Shown in pieces: positions 17,997-27,413 of a stretch of 64,000 nt of DNA. A program made the position numbers and the translations under genes. The stretch covers positions 1-64,000 of the forward strand of contig NZ_JAMXOE010000011.1 in the NCBI RefSeq assembly GCF_024055575.1, in the 5' to 3' direction. Source of the stretch: Mucilaginibacter flavidus (GTDB lineage: Bacteria > Bacteroidota > Bacteroidia > Sphingobacteriales > Sphingobacteriaceae). The notes beneath the pieces are model-generated. The model was not told the DNA's origin, made no database searches, and worked only from the letters and a program-made list of their open reading frames with translations. How positions within the stretch are numbered: position 1 is the stretch's first letter; each line of letters opens with the position of its first letter.

Positions 17997-19137
17997 TTGA
18001 ATATTTCACACAACAGTAGCATAGCTGAAAGCACAAAGTTCAATAATAACCAGCTCCTGTTGCTAAAAATGATGGAGGAAATAAATGGTTATGCTATTTT
18101 TTTGCTGGATAAGGATGGCAATGTGGAAACCTGGAACAAGGGCGCCGAAAAAATCAAAGGGTACAAGGCCGAAGAAATAATTGGAAAAAACTTCAGTTTG
18201 TTTTATACGGAAGGTGACCGCAAAAAAGGCGTCCCGGCGACTATCCTGGCCGAGGCAGATCAGCTTGGCACCACCTATCATGAAAGCTGGCGGATACGGA
18301 AGGACGGGACGGCGTTTTGGGGGTCAATTACCTTAACTGCATTGCACGATGAAAGTAAAAAAGTTGTTGGATACGCCAAAGTTACCCGCGATTTAACCGA
18401 AAAAATGCAGGCAGAAACAACCATAAAAAAACACTTAATTGAGGTTGAACGCAAAAATAAAGAACTTGAACAGTTTGCATACATAGCCTCGCACGATTTG
18501 CAGGAGCCCCCTGTTAACCATTACCAATTTTATTGAACTGATACAACTTGAATACGCCGATACGCTCGACGAAAATTCAAAAACTTATTTTGATTTTATC
18601 AACCAGGCGGCAAACCGTATGAAATATCTGATTACGGGCTTGCTTGACTATTCGCGTATCGGGATCGACAAAACTATGGCGCCGATAAACTGCAACTTAT
18701 TGCTGGATGAACTGAAGCAGGATCTGGATGTAACCATAAAGGCAACTGAGGCTGTAATTGTTTATGATAACCTGCCAATTATTAACGGCTACCCGCTGGA
18801 GATAAGGCAGCTTTTTCAAAACTTGATCACCAATGCAATTAAGTTCAGGGAGCGACACAAAAAACCTGTAATAAATATTAGCGCCACCGGCAACGAAAAA
18901 TTTTGGCGCTTTGCAGTAACTGACAATGGGATTGGGATTGAAGCGAAATTTGCAAAAAAGATATTCAGGCTTTTTAAAAGATTGCATACGCGCGATGTTT
19001 ATGATGGTAACGGGATAGGGTTGGCGCACTGCAAAAAAATCATTGAGTCGCACGGAGGGGAAATATTTGTAAAATCGAAGCCCGGCGCCGGGAGTACCTT
19101 TTATTTCACAATTCCAATTAAAGTTAAATCTGTATGA
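17997..19137 (+). pseudogene. PAS sensor histidine kinase interrupted by a one-base frameshift
   Basis: The 5' part (TTG start 17997, stop at 18536) encodes a PAS domain (about residues 26-138), a linker and the start of HisKA, SHDLQEP. It then runs into stop in the wrong frame. Reading one base off, the sequence continues as PLLTITNFIELIQLEYAD through the rest of HisKA to a full HATPase_c (DNGIGIE, GNGIGLAHCKKI) ending at 19137. The break is at a run of five C at 18507-18511, where four would restore the frame. It may be a real inactivation, a slippage-prone phase-variable site or a sequencing error. The downstream receiver gene overlaps its stop by 4 bp, so the pair was designed as an operon. 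Confidence 0.85.
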
Positions 19138-19568
19138 AAAAATATAAGGGGTTTAAGGGTGTGTTACTAATTGATGACGACGCCGCCACAAATTTTATCC
19201 ATACCAAAATGATTGAAAGGGCTGACGTTGACGTGCAGGTAACGGCTATAAACAATGCAGTCGATGCGCTGGATTTTTTAGCCTACACAGGTAAATACAG
19301 CGGTACTGAACATATGCCACGGCCTGGGGTGATTTTTTTAGACATAAATATGCCGGGGTTAAGTGGCTGGGATTTTATGGACGAATACCGGAAAATGGAT
19401 GACAGTTTGAAGGCCCGGATGGTTGTGATCATGCTCACCACTTCTATAAACCCCGCAGATAAAGAGCGCGCGCTTAAAAATAGCGATATATCAACGTTTT
19501 TGCACAAGCCCCTTAAACCACACATGGTTGAAGATTTTGCTATGAAATATTTTGAAGAAGAAATTTAA
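19134..19568 (+). CDS. Single-domain response regulator (Rcp1-like)
   Basis: The 144-residue protein is a lone receiver domain: acidic pocket DDD (14-16), phosphoacceptor Asp70 in FLDINMPG, Thr in MLTTS and Lys in HKPL. There is no output domain. It belongs to the type found with bacteriophytochrome or PAS kinases in Bacteroidota. Its ATG overlaps the TGA of the frameshifted kinase. If the kinase is truly dead, this regulator is an orphan. Confidence 0.9.
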   Translation: MKKYKGFKGVLLIDDDAATNFIHTKMIERADVDVQVTAINNAVDALDFLAYTGKYSGTEHMPRPGVIFLDINMPGLSGWDFMDEYRKMDDSLKARMVVIMLTTSINPADKERALKNSDISTFLHKPLKPHMVEDFAMKYFEEEI

Positions 19569-19716
19569 AAACAAAATGCGCTCCCGTGCATTAATTCAAG
19601 TTCTGTTTTATAAAAAATGAACATATATTCAATTCTTACGGTACTAGCGATAGTCTTTTTAGTACGGTAATTATAGCCGGCCTTGCAATAATATTTAATG
19701 TCATCAACATAAATGT

Positions 19717-20760
19717 TTAAACGCCATGATGTACCAAAACAGGTGCGTTTTGCGAAGCCATATTTTGTAAGGCTTTTATAAAGATGGGCGACCCGTTCAG
19801 GCTTTCAACCAACTGCAGATGCTGGCCGCCGGCCGCCAAAAACATCTCCCGGTATTCAACCCCGATTTCGTAAATTGTTTCGAGGCAATCGGCAACAAAT
19901 GCGGGGCAAAAAACCAGCAGCCGTTTACAGCCAGCTTGCGCAAGGTCTGTTATAACGTCGGCGGTATAAGGTTTTATCCATTCGGCCCTGCCTAATCTCG
20001 ACTGAAAACATACGGTGTAATTACCAGGCTCGATGCCCAGTCGAATGGCAATCAGCCTTGCTGTATGATGTGCCTGGGCTGCATAACAATTAAAGTTTAC
20101 AGATGTAAGCGTGTCGCAACATCCCTTTTTGCGCTGGCAATGGCTGCCGGAGGCGTCGCATTGTCTTAACTGTGCTTCGGGTAAACCATGAAAACTAAAC
20201 AGCACGTGGTCGTAATTTTCAGCGGGGTATTTTCGGCCATTTTCAGCGAAAGCTTCAATCATTAATTCATCATCATGAAACGAATTGACAAATGATACCG
20301 ATGGAATAACATCCCATTGGTTCATTGTTTCCATCACTTTAGCCATTACCGACCCGCTGGTGGCCGAGGCATATTGCGGAAACATAGGAATAACGCGGAT
20401 ACTTTCGACCCCGGCTGCTTTTAACTTGTTTAATGCCAGTTCAATTGGCGGGTATTGGTAACGCATGGCAAGTTCTACAACGAACCCCGGGCCAAGTTCC
20501 ATTTTTAAAAGATGCTGCTGCATGTTGCTGAAATGCAATAAGGGCGAACCGGTTTGGCCGTCCCATATTTTGCGGTACAACCTGGCTGATTTAGCCGCCC
20601 TGAAGGGGACTATGATGCAGCGAACCAGTAAAAAGCGAAGTAACGGGTGAAGTGTGATAACCCTGGGGTCCATTAAAAACTCGGCCAGGTATTTCCGTAC
20701 ATTATTAACTGAAGGGCTAATGGGGGTTCCTAAATTAACCAATAAAATTCCTTTGCGCAT
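19717..20760 (-). CDS. hemH: Ferrochelatase
   Basis: The 347-residue enzyme inserts Fe2+ into protoporphyrin IX to make protoheme. Family marks are the N-terminus GILLVNLGTP, the catalytic His motif FSFHGLPEAQL, the Cys-containing CDASGSHCQRKKGCC region, and CFQSRLGRAEWIKPYT. I start it at the ATG at 20760 because the conserved region begins two codons later. An in-frame GTG at 20808 preceded by a good AGGAG sequence would add 16 residues. It shares the heme theme with hemN and the cbb3 oxidase, but I see no box/-7 pair in front of it. Confidence 0.95.
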   Translation of the reverse strand: MRKGILLVNLGTPISPSVNNVRKYLAEFLMDPRVITLHPLLRFLLVRCIIVPFRAAKSARLYRKIWDGQTGSPLLHFSNMQQHLLKMELGPGFVVELAMRYQYPPIELALNKLKAAGVESIRVIPMFPQYASATSGSVMAKVMETMNQWDVIPSVSFVNSFHDDELMIEAFAENGRKYPAENYDHVLFSFHGLPEAQLRQCDASGSHCQRKKGCCDTLTSVNFNCYAAQAHHTARLIAIRLGIEPGNYTVCFQSRLGRAEWIKPYTADVITDLAQAGCKRLLVFCPAFVADCLETIYEIGVEYREMFLAAGGQHLQLVESLNGSPIFIKALQNMASQNAPVLVHHGV

Positions 20761-20993
20761 TTTAGTTATTAAAGTGTTAATTCCCGGAGAGCTGCCCGCC
20801 CAGTCCACTTTTCTCCTCGTTCACTAATCATTTACACAAAAGTGGCCGCCCGCGCAACCAAAACACCGGGCGATAAACTAATTAGGGGAGAGCGGGCAGC
20901 ATGTTCCGGGCCTTGCCAAACTTAGCTGGCAAGCTTCCCATCAACAGTATATTATTTAATTGACTAAGTTTCGCCCGTTGCCGGGCGGATTAG

Positions 20994-21338
20994 TTAAAGT
21001 ATGCAGATAATTGCCATTAATACTTGTATAACAATACTTGCTGCAAACAGCTTAAGCAAAGTTTTTATTCCGGCTCCGCCCATACCTGCAATAATGTTTG
21101 CAAAAAACAGGGTAAGCGTTACCACAACGATAAGTGTAGGCGCGTTAAAATAATAAATCAGCAGGGCTGGCAGGGGCAGAAAAAATACGCCCTGGAACAC
21201 AAGCGACAATAAAAACCAAAAGGTTTTGTTTTCGGACTGGCTTTGAATAAAAACGGCCCATTTATTAACAATGTTTGTTGGATCTGTTGTTGCCGGTTTT
21301 TGAGTCCATTGTCCGGCATGATTAATTGAAGTTGCCAT
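20994..21338 (-). CDS. Small membrane protein of unknown function in the microaerobic regulon
   Basis: This 114-residue protein has a soluble N-terminus (about 1-36) and three hydrophobic segments (about 40-60, 63-83 and 92-113), with a GMGGAGIKTLLKL loop. I do not recognise the family. An upstream in-frame ATG at 21359 exists, but the -7-like element ends at 21357 and predicts transcription starting near 21352. The ATG at 21338 is therefore the likely start. A perfect Fnr-like box and a half-box 22 bp apart precede it. Confidence 0.7.
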   Translation of the reverse strand: MATSINHAGQWTQKPATTDPTNIVNKWAVFIQSQSENKTFWFLLSLVFQGVFFLPLPALLIYYFNAPTLIVVVTLTLFFANIIAGMGGAGIKTLLKLFAASIVIQVLMAIICIL

Positions 21339-21356
21339 AGTTGAATTTTTATACAG

Positions 21357-21421
21357 CAAATATCAGCCAGCACCCTCCCTTACACCATGACAAAAACCCA
21401 GGCAAAAAATGACGTTTATCA
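21357..21421 (-). promoter_or_regulatory. Fnr-like box, half-box and -7 element for gene 20994-21338
   Basis: Perfect box TGACGTTTATCA is at 21410-21421. A half-box beginning TGAC (21388) lies exactly 22 bp nearer the gene. GATATTTG on the minus strand (21364-21357) starts 29.5 bp from the half-box centre. The same -7 octamer occurs in the FixL-like kinase promoter. Confidence 0.7.
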
Positions 21422-21519
21422 TTTTATCAGCGACCAGATTGTCCCAAAACATTCGTAAGCATGATGGCAAGAATATAAGGGGCGAAAGCGAAAGAAACTA
21501 GCGTTATGTTACTCGAAAA

Positions 21520-21612
21520 TTGATGGTTAGTCTTGAGTTTAAACTCTTAAACTCTAAGTCATAGAAAGCAAAAATTCGACTCAGGACTTTAGACTAAAGA
21601 CTATTGACTTAA
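21520..21612. repeat. Intergenic repeat-word stretch between operons
   Basis: This stretch is built of recurring short words (TTAGTCTTGAGT, AAACTCTTAAACTC, GACTTTAGACTAAAGACT) with partial self-complementarity. It lies just past the stop of the SafE-like gene and probably forms an imperfect hairpin that could end the cco transcript. Similar word-built stretches occur at 37459-37510, 42174-42240, 44105-44196 and 45033-45110. Confidence 0.4.
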
Positions 21613-21614
21613 CA

Positions 21615-22304
21615 CTAATGGCAAATAGTTACGCCCGAAGATTGTTTTGCAGGGCTGAGATAAGGAATATTGAGGCCCAAACCACGAACCAGGAACCAAA
21701 GGCCCAAACATACCATAACATAAGGCATGCCCCGGTTTATGCTGCGTCGCACAGCAGGGCCAATAAAGCCCGAGCTTACGGTCGCTATCAGCATTAAGGG
21801 AAAGGTGCCCATACCAAACCAGAACATGTATTGTGCCGACGCAAAAGGCGATGAGGTGTTAACTGCACCAACCAGGGCCAGGTAAACAAAACCGCAGGGT
21901 AAAAAACCGTTAAGCAAGCCTATTGCCAAATGGCCGGCCTTGTGCTTAAGCGCATAGGTCAGGAGCCTGTTAACAGGTGCCAGCATCTTAGAGATGAACC
22001 CGCTTTGCGAAAATTTAATTTTAAGTAGCCTGGACAGCCCGGCAGCTATTATAAGTACACCACTGATAATGCTTACACCCTGCTGCAGCCCGGCGAGCCA
22101 AAGCTGCCTGCCCAGCAAGCCTATTAATAATCCTAAAAACGAATAGGTAATAACGCGGCCCAGGTTATAGGTTATCTTATCGGCCACTACCAGCCACCAG
22201 CGCGAATGAAACGATGGTACAGCAAATGCCAGCGGCCCGCACATACCAATGCAATGTACGCTGCCAAACAAGCCGATGAAAAATGCTATTAAGTTGGTAT
22301 TCAT
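21615..22304 (-). CDS. SafE/DsbD-type membrane protein of the cbb3 oxidase gene cluster
   Basis: The 229-residue protein has about six membrane spans with the paired motifs GSVHCIGMCGPLAFA (N-terminal half) and GLLNGFLPCGFVYLAL (C-terminal half). These mark the sulfite-exporter SafE/cytochrome-biogenesis transmembrane family (PF13386). Members next to ccoGH are thought to aid copper supply or cbb3 assembly; the single Cys in each motif could carry metal or thiol exchange. Its ATG overlaps the ccoH stop by 4 bp. It is the last gene of the ccoNOQPGH operon. Confidence 0.88.
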   Translation of the reverse strand: MNTNLIAFFIGLFGSVHCIGMCGPLAFAVPSFHSRWWLVVADKITYNLGRVITYSFLGLLIGLLGRQLWLAGLQQGVSIISGVLIIAAGLSRLLKIKFSQSGFISKMLAPVNRLLTYALKHKAGHLAIGLLNGFLPCGFVYLALVGAVNTSSPFASAQYMFWFGMGTFPLMLIATVSSGFIGPAVRRSINRGMPYVMVCLGLWFLVRGLGLNIPYLSPAKQSSGVTICH

Positions 22305-22723
22305 TTTATATACACTTCCTGTTGATACAGGTAGGCTTTATCGCCGCTTTTCCAATCCAGTACAATCCGCCACTTTCCGGCAACTAAACCATTTAACTCC
22401 AAACTGGTGCTGCTACCGGTATTTGTATTTAGTTGAAACGTTTTGTCGAGCGCTTCACTGGAGGGCCTGATAAACCGCGCTGTTCCGTTTGCAGGTTTTG
22501 TAAAGGCTATATGTGCCTGTCCGGCTTCAATACTAATTGCAGGCTGGGCATGGTCGGCAACAACTTGTTTTTCTTTGGCAAAATCTTTGTCAAAATTCAG
22601 CCCTTTTTCATAGTACTGGTGATCGTACTCATCAGCAGGCATCCTGAACATATACACGCACATGCTGATTATAAAAAGCATGAAAACCGCCATTCCTAAT
22701 ATTATTCCTTTTCCCCAGTTCAT
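22301..22723 (-). CDS. ccoH: FixH/CcoH family cbb3 oxidase assembly protein
   Basis: The 140-residue protein has one N-terminal membrane span (about 6-27) and a periplasmic domain. The start MNWGKGIILGMAVFMLFI and the YYEKGLNFDKDF region are typical of FixH. The C-terminal part is an Ig-like beta domain (LAGKWRIVLDWKSGDKAYLYQQEVYI). CcoH acts in assembly or stability of the cbb3 oxidase. It lies 3 bp after ccoG and overlaps the SafE-like gene by 4 bp. Confidence 0.9.
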   Translation of the reverse strand: MNWGKGIILGMAVFMLFIISMCVYMFRMPADEYDHQYYEKGLNFDKDFAKEKQVVADHAQPAISIEAGQAHIAFTKPANGTARFIRPSSEALDKTFQLNTNTGSSTSLELNGLVAGKWRIVLDWKSGDKAYLYQQEVYIK

Positions 22724-22726
22724 ATT

Positions 22727-24100
22727 TTAATTGCTTATTGGTCCTACAAATGAAGTGCTGACTGTTTGCACTACTTTTTTATCGTATACCAGGTTTATTT
22801 TAATATCTGTTTTTGGCGAAGTAATATGCGAAGCCGGCACCATCAGGAAAAAAACCGTTTTTGCCGAACCTCCGGCCGTTACTTTGCCCGGTGCCTGTAT
22901 GTACTTTATTTTTATCGAAGGGTCGTCGGTATTAATGCTGATATCCCTCCCCGTCGCCGATTTGTTAATAATTTCGGCATTATAAATATTGCTAATGTAG
23001 CCGCCTTTTTGTTCCTGGTAAAGCATGCCGGCACTGCGCAACACTTCTATACTCATATCGCCGCGGCTGAATATAAAATAACAAAGTACCGTCATCAGCA
23101 CAACAATAATACCGCTATAGCCTGCCATACGCCCGGTAAAGGTTGGTTTTTGCTGCTTGTGGATCATGTTCTCCGAGTAAAAACCGATAAGGTTTAAAGG
23201 CTTGTTTATTTTGTGCATAACATCGTTGCATACGTCAATGCAAGCCGTGCAGTTAACGCATTCCATTTGAGTGCCATGCCGTATATCAATAGCTGTAGGG
23301 CAAACAGCAACGCAAAGCCCGCAATCAACACAGTCGCCTTTAACTTTTAGGGGATCAGCCGTTCTCGAAAGCTTTCCGCGCGGTTCGCCACGGGCGTCGT
23401 CATAGGCAACTACCAGTGTATCCGGGTCAAGAAATACGCCCTGCAGCCTGCCATACGGACAAAAAACGGTGCATACCAACTCGCGAACCTGGCTATATAT
23501 AAGATAAAAAATAATGGTAAATACCCAAATGCTTATAAAACCAACTAAATGTAAATTAACAGGCTCGGTTATAATTTTTAACAAGCTTGTACTGCCAATA
23601 ATATAAGCCAGAAAAGTATTGGCAATTAAAAACGATACCAATACAAATAAGAAATGCTTTGCGGTTTTTCTTAATGCTTTTTCCCGTGTCCACGGCCCGG
23701 CATCTACTTTTTTGCGGTGATTTGCATCGCCTTCAACCCATTCTTCAATTTTCCTGAAAACCATCTCCATAAAAATGGTCTGCGGGCAAATCCACCCGCA
23801 AAATATACGGCCGAATGCGATGGTAAAAAGCACCACGCAAACCACAAAAACCAGCGTGGCCAGCACAAACAGGAAGATATCCTGGGGCCAGAAAACCTGC
23901 CCCAGGATTACAAACTGCCTGTCCATGAAATTTAACATTAATAGGGGCTGTCCTTTTATCCGCAAAAATGGCCCGGCAAAAAACAGGATAAGATAAGCAT
24001 AGCTAACCCACGACCGCCACTTATACAACTTACCCTTGCGGATAAGCGGGTATATCCATTTCCTTTTTTTGCTTTGCTCAGCTACCAGTAGTCCGTCCAT
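22727..24100 (-). CDS. ccoG: cbb3 oxidase accessory ferredoxin-type membrane protein CcoG (FixG/RdxA)
   Basis: The 457-residue protein has several membrane spans, a polyferredoxin region with two 4Fe-4S motifs (CVDCGLCVAVCP and CVNCTACIDVC) and additional cysteines in FGRIFCGWICPQTIF and CTVFCPYGRLQG. The C-terminal 120 residues form an Ig-like FixG domain. Homologs reduce Cu2+ to Cu+ for cbb3 assembly. It lies 3 bp after ccoP in the operon. Confidence 0.95.
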   Translation of the reverse strand: MDGLLVAEQSKKRKWIYPLIRKGKLYKWRSWVSYAYLILFFAGPFLRIKGQPLLMLNFMDRQFVILGQVFWPQDIFLFVLATLVFVVCVVLFTIAFGRIFCGWICPQTIFMEMVFRKIEEWVEGDANHRKKVDAGPWTREKALRKTAKHFLFVLVSFLIANTFLAYIIGSTSLLKIITEPVNLHLVGFISIWVFTIIFYLIYSQVRELVCTVFCPYGRLQGVFLDPDTLVVAYDDARGEPRGKLSRTADPLKVKGDCVDCGLCVAVCPTAIDIRHGTQMECVNCTACIDVCNDVMHKINKPLNLIGFYSENMIHKQQKPTFTGRMAGYSGIIVVLMTVLCYFIFSRGDMSIEVLRSAGMLYQEQKGGYISNIYNAEIINKSATGRDISINTDDPSIKIKYIQAPGKVTAGGSAKTVFFLMVPASHITSPKTDIKINLVYDKKVVQTVSTSFVGPISN

Positions 24101-24103
24101 TTT

Positions 24104-25003
24104 TTATTTGTTAGCCGCAATTTTATTGTCGGTATCAATTTCCTTTGTACCCTGCGGTTCTTTAGCCCCTGCCGGGTTAGTACCATGCAGCGATTTTATA
24201 TAATTCGCAACATCTGATATTTGCTTTGGCGATAATTGTTTTTCCCAGGTAGGCATACCTTTTGCCAGCACACCATATTTAATGGTTTTAAACAAGTCGT
24301 TAATTTTATTGCCGTGCAGCCAGTAATCATCGGTAAGGTTTGGCCCAACATTCCCCTGTGCGTGTTCTCCATGGCAGGGTGCACAGGTTGACATAAAAAT
24401 TGCTTTGCCCGATGCAAGAGTTGCAGGGTCCTGAACAAGCTTTACGCTATTTTCATCAACCCTGTTAGCGGCTTTGCTTAAAAATACTTTTTTAGCAATA
24501 TCGGCCTGGGCCATCTCTATTTTATACTCCTGGTACTGTAATGGCGCGGCATTAAACACATGGTAAATCAGCAGGTAGCATACTGCAAATACAATGGTGG
24601 AATAAAAAAGCCACATAAACCAGGCAGGTATTGGGTTATCCAGTTCTTCAATTCCATCGTAATCGTGGGCAATCAACAATTCCTTCTCTTCGGCCATCGG
24701 CCGTAATGAAAGTAGTTTTTGCCAAACTTCGGCTTTTGGTTTCTTTTCCTTTTTTGCGGGCTCCAATTCTGCATTAATCTGCTCGTTAGTATACCCTTCT
24801 GATTTCAGTACCACACGGGTAAGCACTTTGAATGCTTTCAATAAAACAAGCATCGCAATAATCAGCAATAGCAGTACAGCAATAATGGCCCCATAACCAA
24901 TGTAATCCATTGTTTCGCCGGGCAAAAGGCTATCGGCAGCGGCAGTAACTGGCTGCACACTTATTAGTATAAATAACAGAAAAATTATTCGCAGATATTT
25001 CAT
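24104..25003 (-). CDS. ccoP: cbb3 oxidase cytochrome c subunit CcoP, one-heme form
   Basis: The 299-residue protein has a signal or membrane segment (1-22), a span at about 35-57, a cytoplasmic-facing charged loop, a second span at about 128-150, and one cytochrome c domain. The heme site is CAPCH (207-211) with Met ligand in KGMPTWE (Met250). Proteobacterial CcoP usually has two heme c sites; only one is present here, as in many Bacteroidota. It overlaps ccoQ by 4 bp and precedes ccoG by 3 bp. Confidence 0.92.
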   Translation of the reverse strand: MKYLRIIFLLFILISVQPVTAAADSLLPGETMDYIGYGAIIAVLLLLIIAMLVLLKAFKVLTRVVLKSEGYTNEQINAELEPAKKEKKPKAEVWQKLLSLRPMAEEKELLIAHDYDGIEELDNPIPAWFMWLFYSTIVFAVCYLLIYHVFNAAPLQYQEYKIEMAQADIAKKVFLSKAANRVDENSVKLVQDPATLASGKAIFMSTCAPCHGEHAQGNVGPNLTDDYWLHGNKINDLFKTIKYGVLAKGMPTWEKQLSPKQISDVANYIKSLHGTNPAGAKEPQGTKEIDTDNKIAANK

Positions 25004-25191
25004 AACTGTAATGATTGAGGTGTTTCGGTATCGCTATCATGCAAAGGCAAATCGCTCATGTGATCGACATGAGATTTGCGGATGCGGATAAGCATTATGG
25101 CTACTACAATAAAAAACACAAAGAATATGCCCAGCGAGAATAACAGGTAGGCCTGGTTTGCGTCAATGTTTTCGGTGAATTGCTTAAACAT
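25000..25191 (-). CDS. ccoQ: CcoQ/FixQ-like small subunit
   Basis: The 63-residue protein has one membrane span (about 15-37) followed by a short charged tail (LIRIRKSHVDHMSDLPLHD). Its position between ccoNO and ccoP, size and topology fit CcoQ, which stabilises the cbb3 complex. Sequence alone is weak for so short a protein, so the call rests largely on context. It lies 7 bp after ccoNO and overlaps ccoP by 4 bp. Confidence 0.8.
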   Translation of the reverse strand: MFKQFTENIDANQAYLLFSLGIFFVFFIVVAIMLIRIRKSHVDHMSDLPLHDSDTETPQSLQL

Positions 25192-25198
25192 AATAGGA

Positions 25199-27325
25199 TT
25201 ATTTACTGGCTGTTTTATTTGCTTTAATATCGGTTCCTAAGCGTTGCAGGTAGGCAATAATAGCTATCACCTCTTTATCGCTTTTTACCTTAATATGGTC
25301 GGTGGCCAAATTGGCTGCTATTGCTTTTGCTTGTTTGTCAAGATCAGCATTGGCAACTTTTTCATAACCCGGCGCATAAGGCACCCCCAGCGTGCGCATG
25401 GCGTTTATTTTGGCAACGGTTAAACTGGTATCAAGGGTTTGGGTAAGCAACCAGCTGTACTCGGGCATAATACTACCTGGCGACATGAGGCGCGGATCCA
25501 TCAGGTGATTATAATGCCATGCGTTGCCATATTTCTGGCCCTCGCGTGCCAGATCGGGCCCGGTGCGTTTAGAGCCCCACAGAAATGGATGATCGTAAAC
25601 AAACTCGCCGGCTTTGCTGTATTCACCGTAACGCTCGGTTTCTGACCTGAAAGGCCTTATGGTTTGCGAGTGGCAACCAACGCAGCCTTCACGTATGTAA
25701 AGATCCCTGCCCTGTAATTCAAGCGGGGTATATGGTTTTACAGCGGCTATCGTCGGTATGTTTGATGATATGGTTAATGTAGGCATCAGCTCAACAAACG
25801 TACCCACCAATATAACCAGTAATGCTGCAATGAGCATTTGAATGGGTTTACGCTCAAGCCTGCGGTGCCAGGCGCTTTCGCGGGCAATGGTGTGCACCGG
25901 CGCCAATGGCATAGCCTGTGCTGCTTCGTTGGCAACCAGTTTGCCTTGTAAAGCTGTGCGGGTAAGGTTATAGGCCATAACTATTACACCCAGCAAATAC
26001 ATGGCACCACCGGCAGACCGCATCATGTGCATAGGCAGTATCTGCAAGGTTGATTCAAGAAAGTTGGGGTATTTTAACATGCCTTCGGCAGTAAACTCCT
26101 TCAGCATCAAACTTTGAGTAAAGCCTGCCCAGTACATAGGTATGGCATAAAACAGTATACCCAATGTGCCAATCCAGAAGTGGAATGAGGCTAGTTTTTT
26201 GGAGAAAAGCTCGGTTTTGTAAATACGCGGTATCAACCAGTACAGCATGGCAAAGGTAAGGAAGCCGTTCCAGCCAAGGGCGCCAACGTGAACGTGTGCT
26301 ATAATCCAGTCGCTAAAGTGGGCAATTGCATTTACCTGTTTTAATGATAACATAGGCCCCTCGAAAGTTGCCATGCCATAAGCGGTAAGGGCAACTACCA
26401 TAAATTTTAGGATAACATCATCGCGCACTTTATCCCAGGCACCACGGAGGGTTAACAAACCGTTAATCATACCTCCCCAGCTTGGGGCTATCAGCATAAT
26501 TGAAAATGCTACGCCCAATGATTGTGCCCAGCCCGGTAATGTGGTATATAATAAATGGTGCGGACCTGCCCATATGTAAATAAATATAAGTGCCCAAAAG
26601 TGCAGTATACTTAACTTGTATGAGTACACCGGCCGGTTTGCCATTTTTGGTAAAAAGTAATACATCATACCCAGGTATGGCGTGGTAAGGAAAAACGCAA
26701 CTGCATTATGCCCGTACCACCATTGCACCAAAGCATCCTGAACACCGGCATAAACCATATAGCTTTTAAAGGCTGATACAGGCAGCTCGAACGAGTTTAC
26801 AACATGCAAAACGGCAATGGTAATAAACGTGGCTATGTAAAACCATATCGCTACATAAAGGTGCCGTTCGCGGCGTTTAAAAATAGTACCGAACATGTTC
26901 CAGCCGAATACTACCCAGATAATTGTGATGGCAATATCTATCGGCCATTCAAGTTCTGCGTATTCGTGCGAGGTGGTTAAGCCCAGCGGCAGGGTAATAA
27001 CTGCAGAGAGTATAATCAGCTGCCATCCCCAAAAATGAATACGGCTAAGCGTATCGCTAAACATCCTTGCTTTTAATAATCGTTGCAGGGAATAATAAAC
27101 CCCCATAAAAATGGCGTTGCCCACAAATGCAAAAATAACCGCATTGGTGTGCAGCGGCCTGATGCGGCCATAAGTAGTGTACTGGTTGCCCATATTGGCC
27201 CCCGGATGGTACAGCTGTATGGCTATGATGAGGCCTACAGTCATGCCGATGATCCCCCAGATTACGGTAGCGATACCAAAATTCCGGACGATTTTGTTGT
27301 CATAATAAAAATTTTCGGGCTGCAT
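25199..27325 (-). CDS. ccoNO: Fused cbb3-type cytochrome c oxidase subunits I and II (CcoN-CcoO)
   Basis: The protein has 708 residues. The N-terminal part (about 1-480) is the heme-copper oxidase subunit CcoN, with about twelve spans and the expected His motifs (RIRPLHTNAVIFAF, WWYGHNAVAFF, AHVHVGALGWNG). After a linker and one span (about 505-525) comes the CcoO mono-heme cytochrome c part, with CVGCH near residue 550 and a Met-containing MSPGSIMPEYSW. The complex reduces O2 to water at very low O2 and pumps protons in the inner membrane. Fusion of N and O is typical of Bacteroidota. It is first in the operon ccoNO-Q-P-G-H-safE. Confidence 0.96.
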   Translation of the reverse strand: MQPENFYYDNKIVRNFGIATVIWGIIGMTVGLIIAIQLYHPGANMGNQYTTYGRIRPLHTNAVIFAFVGNAIFMGVYYSLQRLLKARMFSDTLSRIHFWGWQLIILSAVITLPLGLTTSHEYAELEWPIDIAITIIWVVFGWNMFGTIFKRRERHLYVAIWFYIATFITIAVLHVVNSFELPVSAFKSYMVYAGVQDALVQWWYGHNAVAFFLTTPYLGMMYYFLPKMANRPVYSYKLSILHFWALIFIYIWAGPHHLLYTTLPGWAQSLGVAFSIMLIAPSWGGMINGLLTLRGAWDKVRDDVILKFMVVALTAYGMATFEGPMLSLKQVNAIAHFSDWIIAHVHVGALGWNGFLTFAMLYWLIPRIYKTELFSKKLASFHFWIGTLGILFYAIPMYWAGFTQSLMLKEFTAEGMLKYPNFLESTLQILPMHMMRSAGGAMYLLGVIVMAYNLTRTALQGKLVANEAAQAMPLAPVHTIARESAWHRRLERKPIQMLIAALLVILVGTFVELMPTLTISSNIPTIAAVKPYTPLELQGRDLYIREGCVGCHSQTIRPFRSETERYGEYSKAGEFVYDHPFLWGSKRTGPDLAREGQKYGNAWHYNHLMDPRLMSPGSIMPEYSWLLTQTLDTSLTVAKINAMRTLGVPYAPGYEKVANADLDKQAKAIAANLATDHIKVKSDKEVIAIIAYLQRLGTDIKANKTASK

Positions 27326-27347
27326 AAAGTGTCGTATTTTATGGATG

Positions 27348-27413
27348 TAAAACTATTAAGGCTGGATAACTGGCAGAATGATGACAGTTGTGGTTTACAA
27401 ATGATTAAAATCA
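27348..27413 (-). promoter_or_regulatory. Fnr-like box, half-box and -7 element of the ccoNO operon
   Basis: Perfect box TGATTAAAATCA (27402-27413) overlaps the ccoS stop codon. A half-box TGATGACAGTTG (27379-27390) lies 23 bp nearer ccoNO. The minus-strand -7-like TAGTTTTA (27355-27348) starts 29.5 bp from the half-box centre. The implied transcription start near 27343 is 18 bp before the ccoNO ATG. Confidence 0.75.

Noticed and set aside
20760..20880. Fnr-like box before hemH
   Set aside because: Only loose TGA/TCA pairs with wrong spacing were seen; no box/-7 pair fits the pattern.
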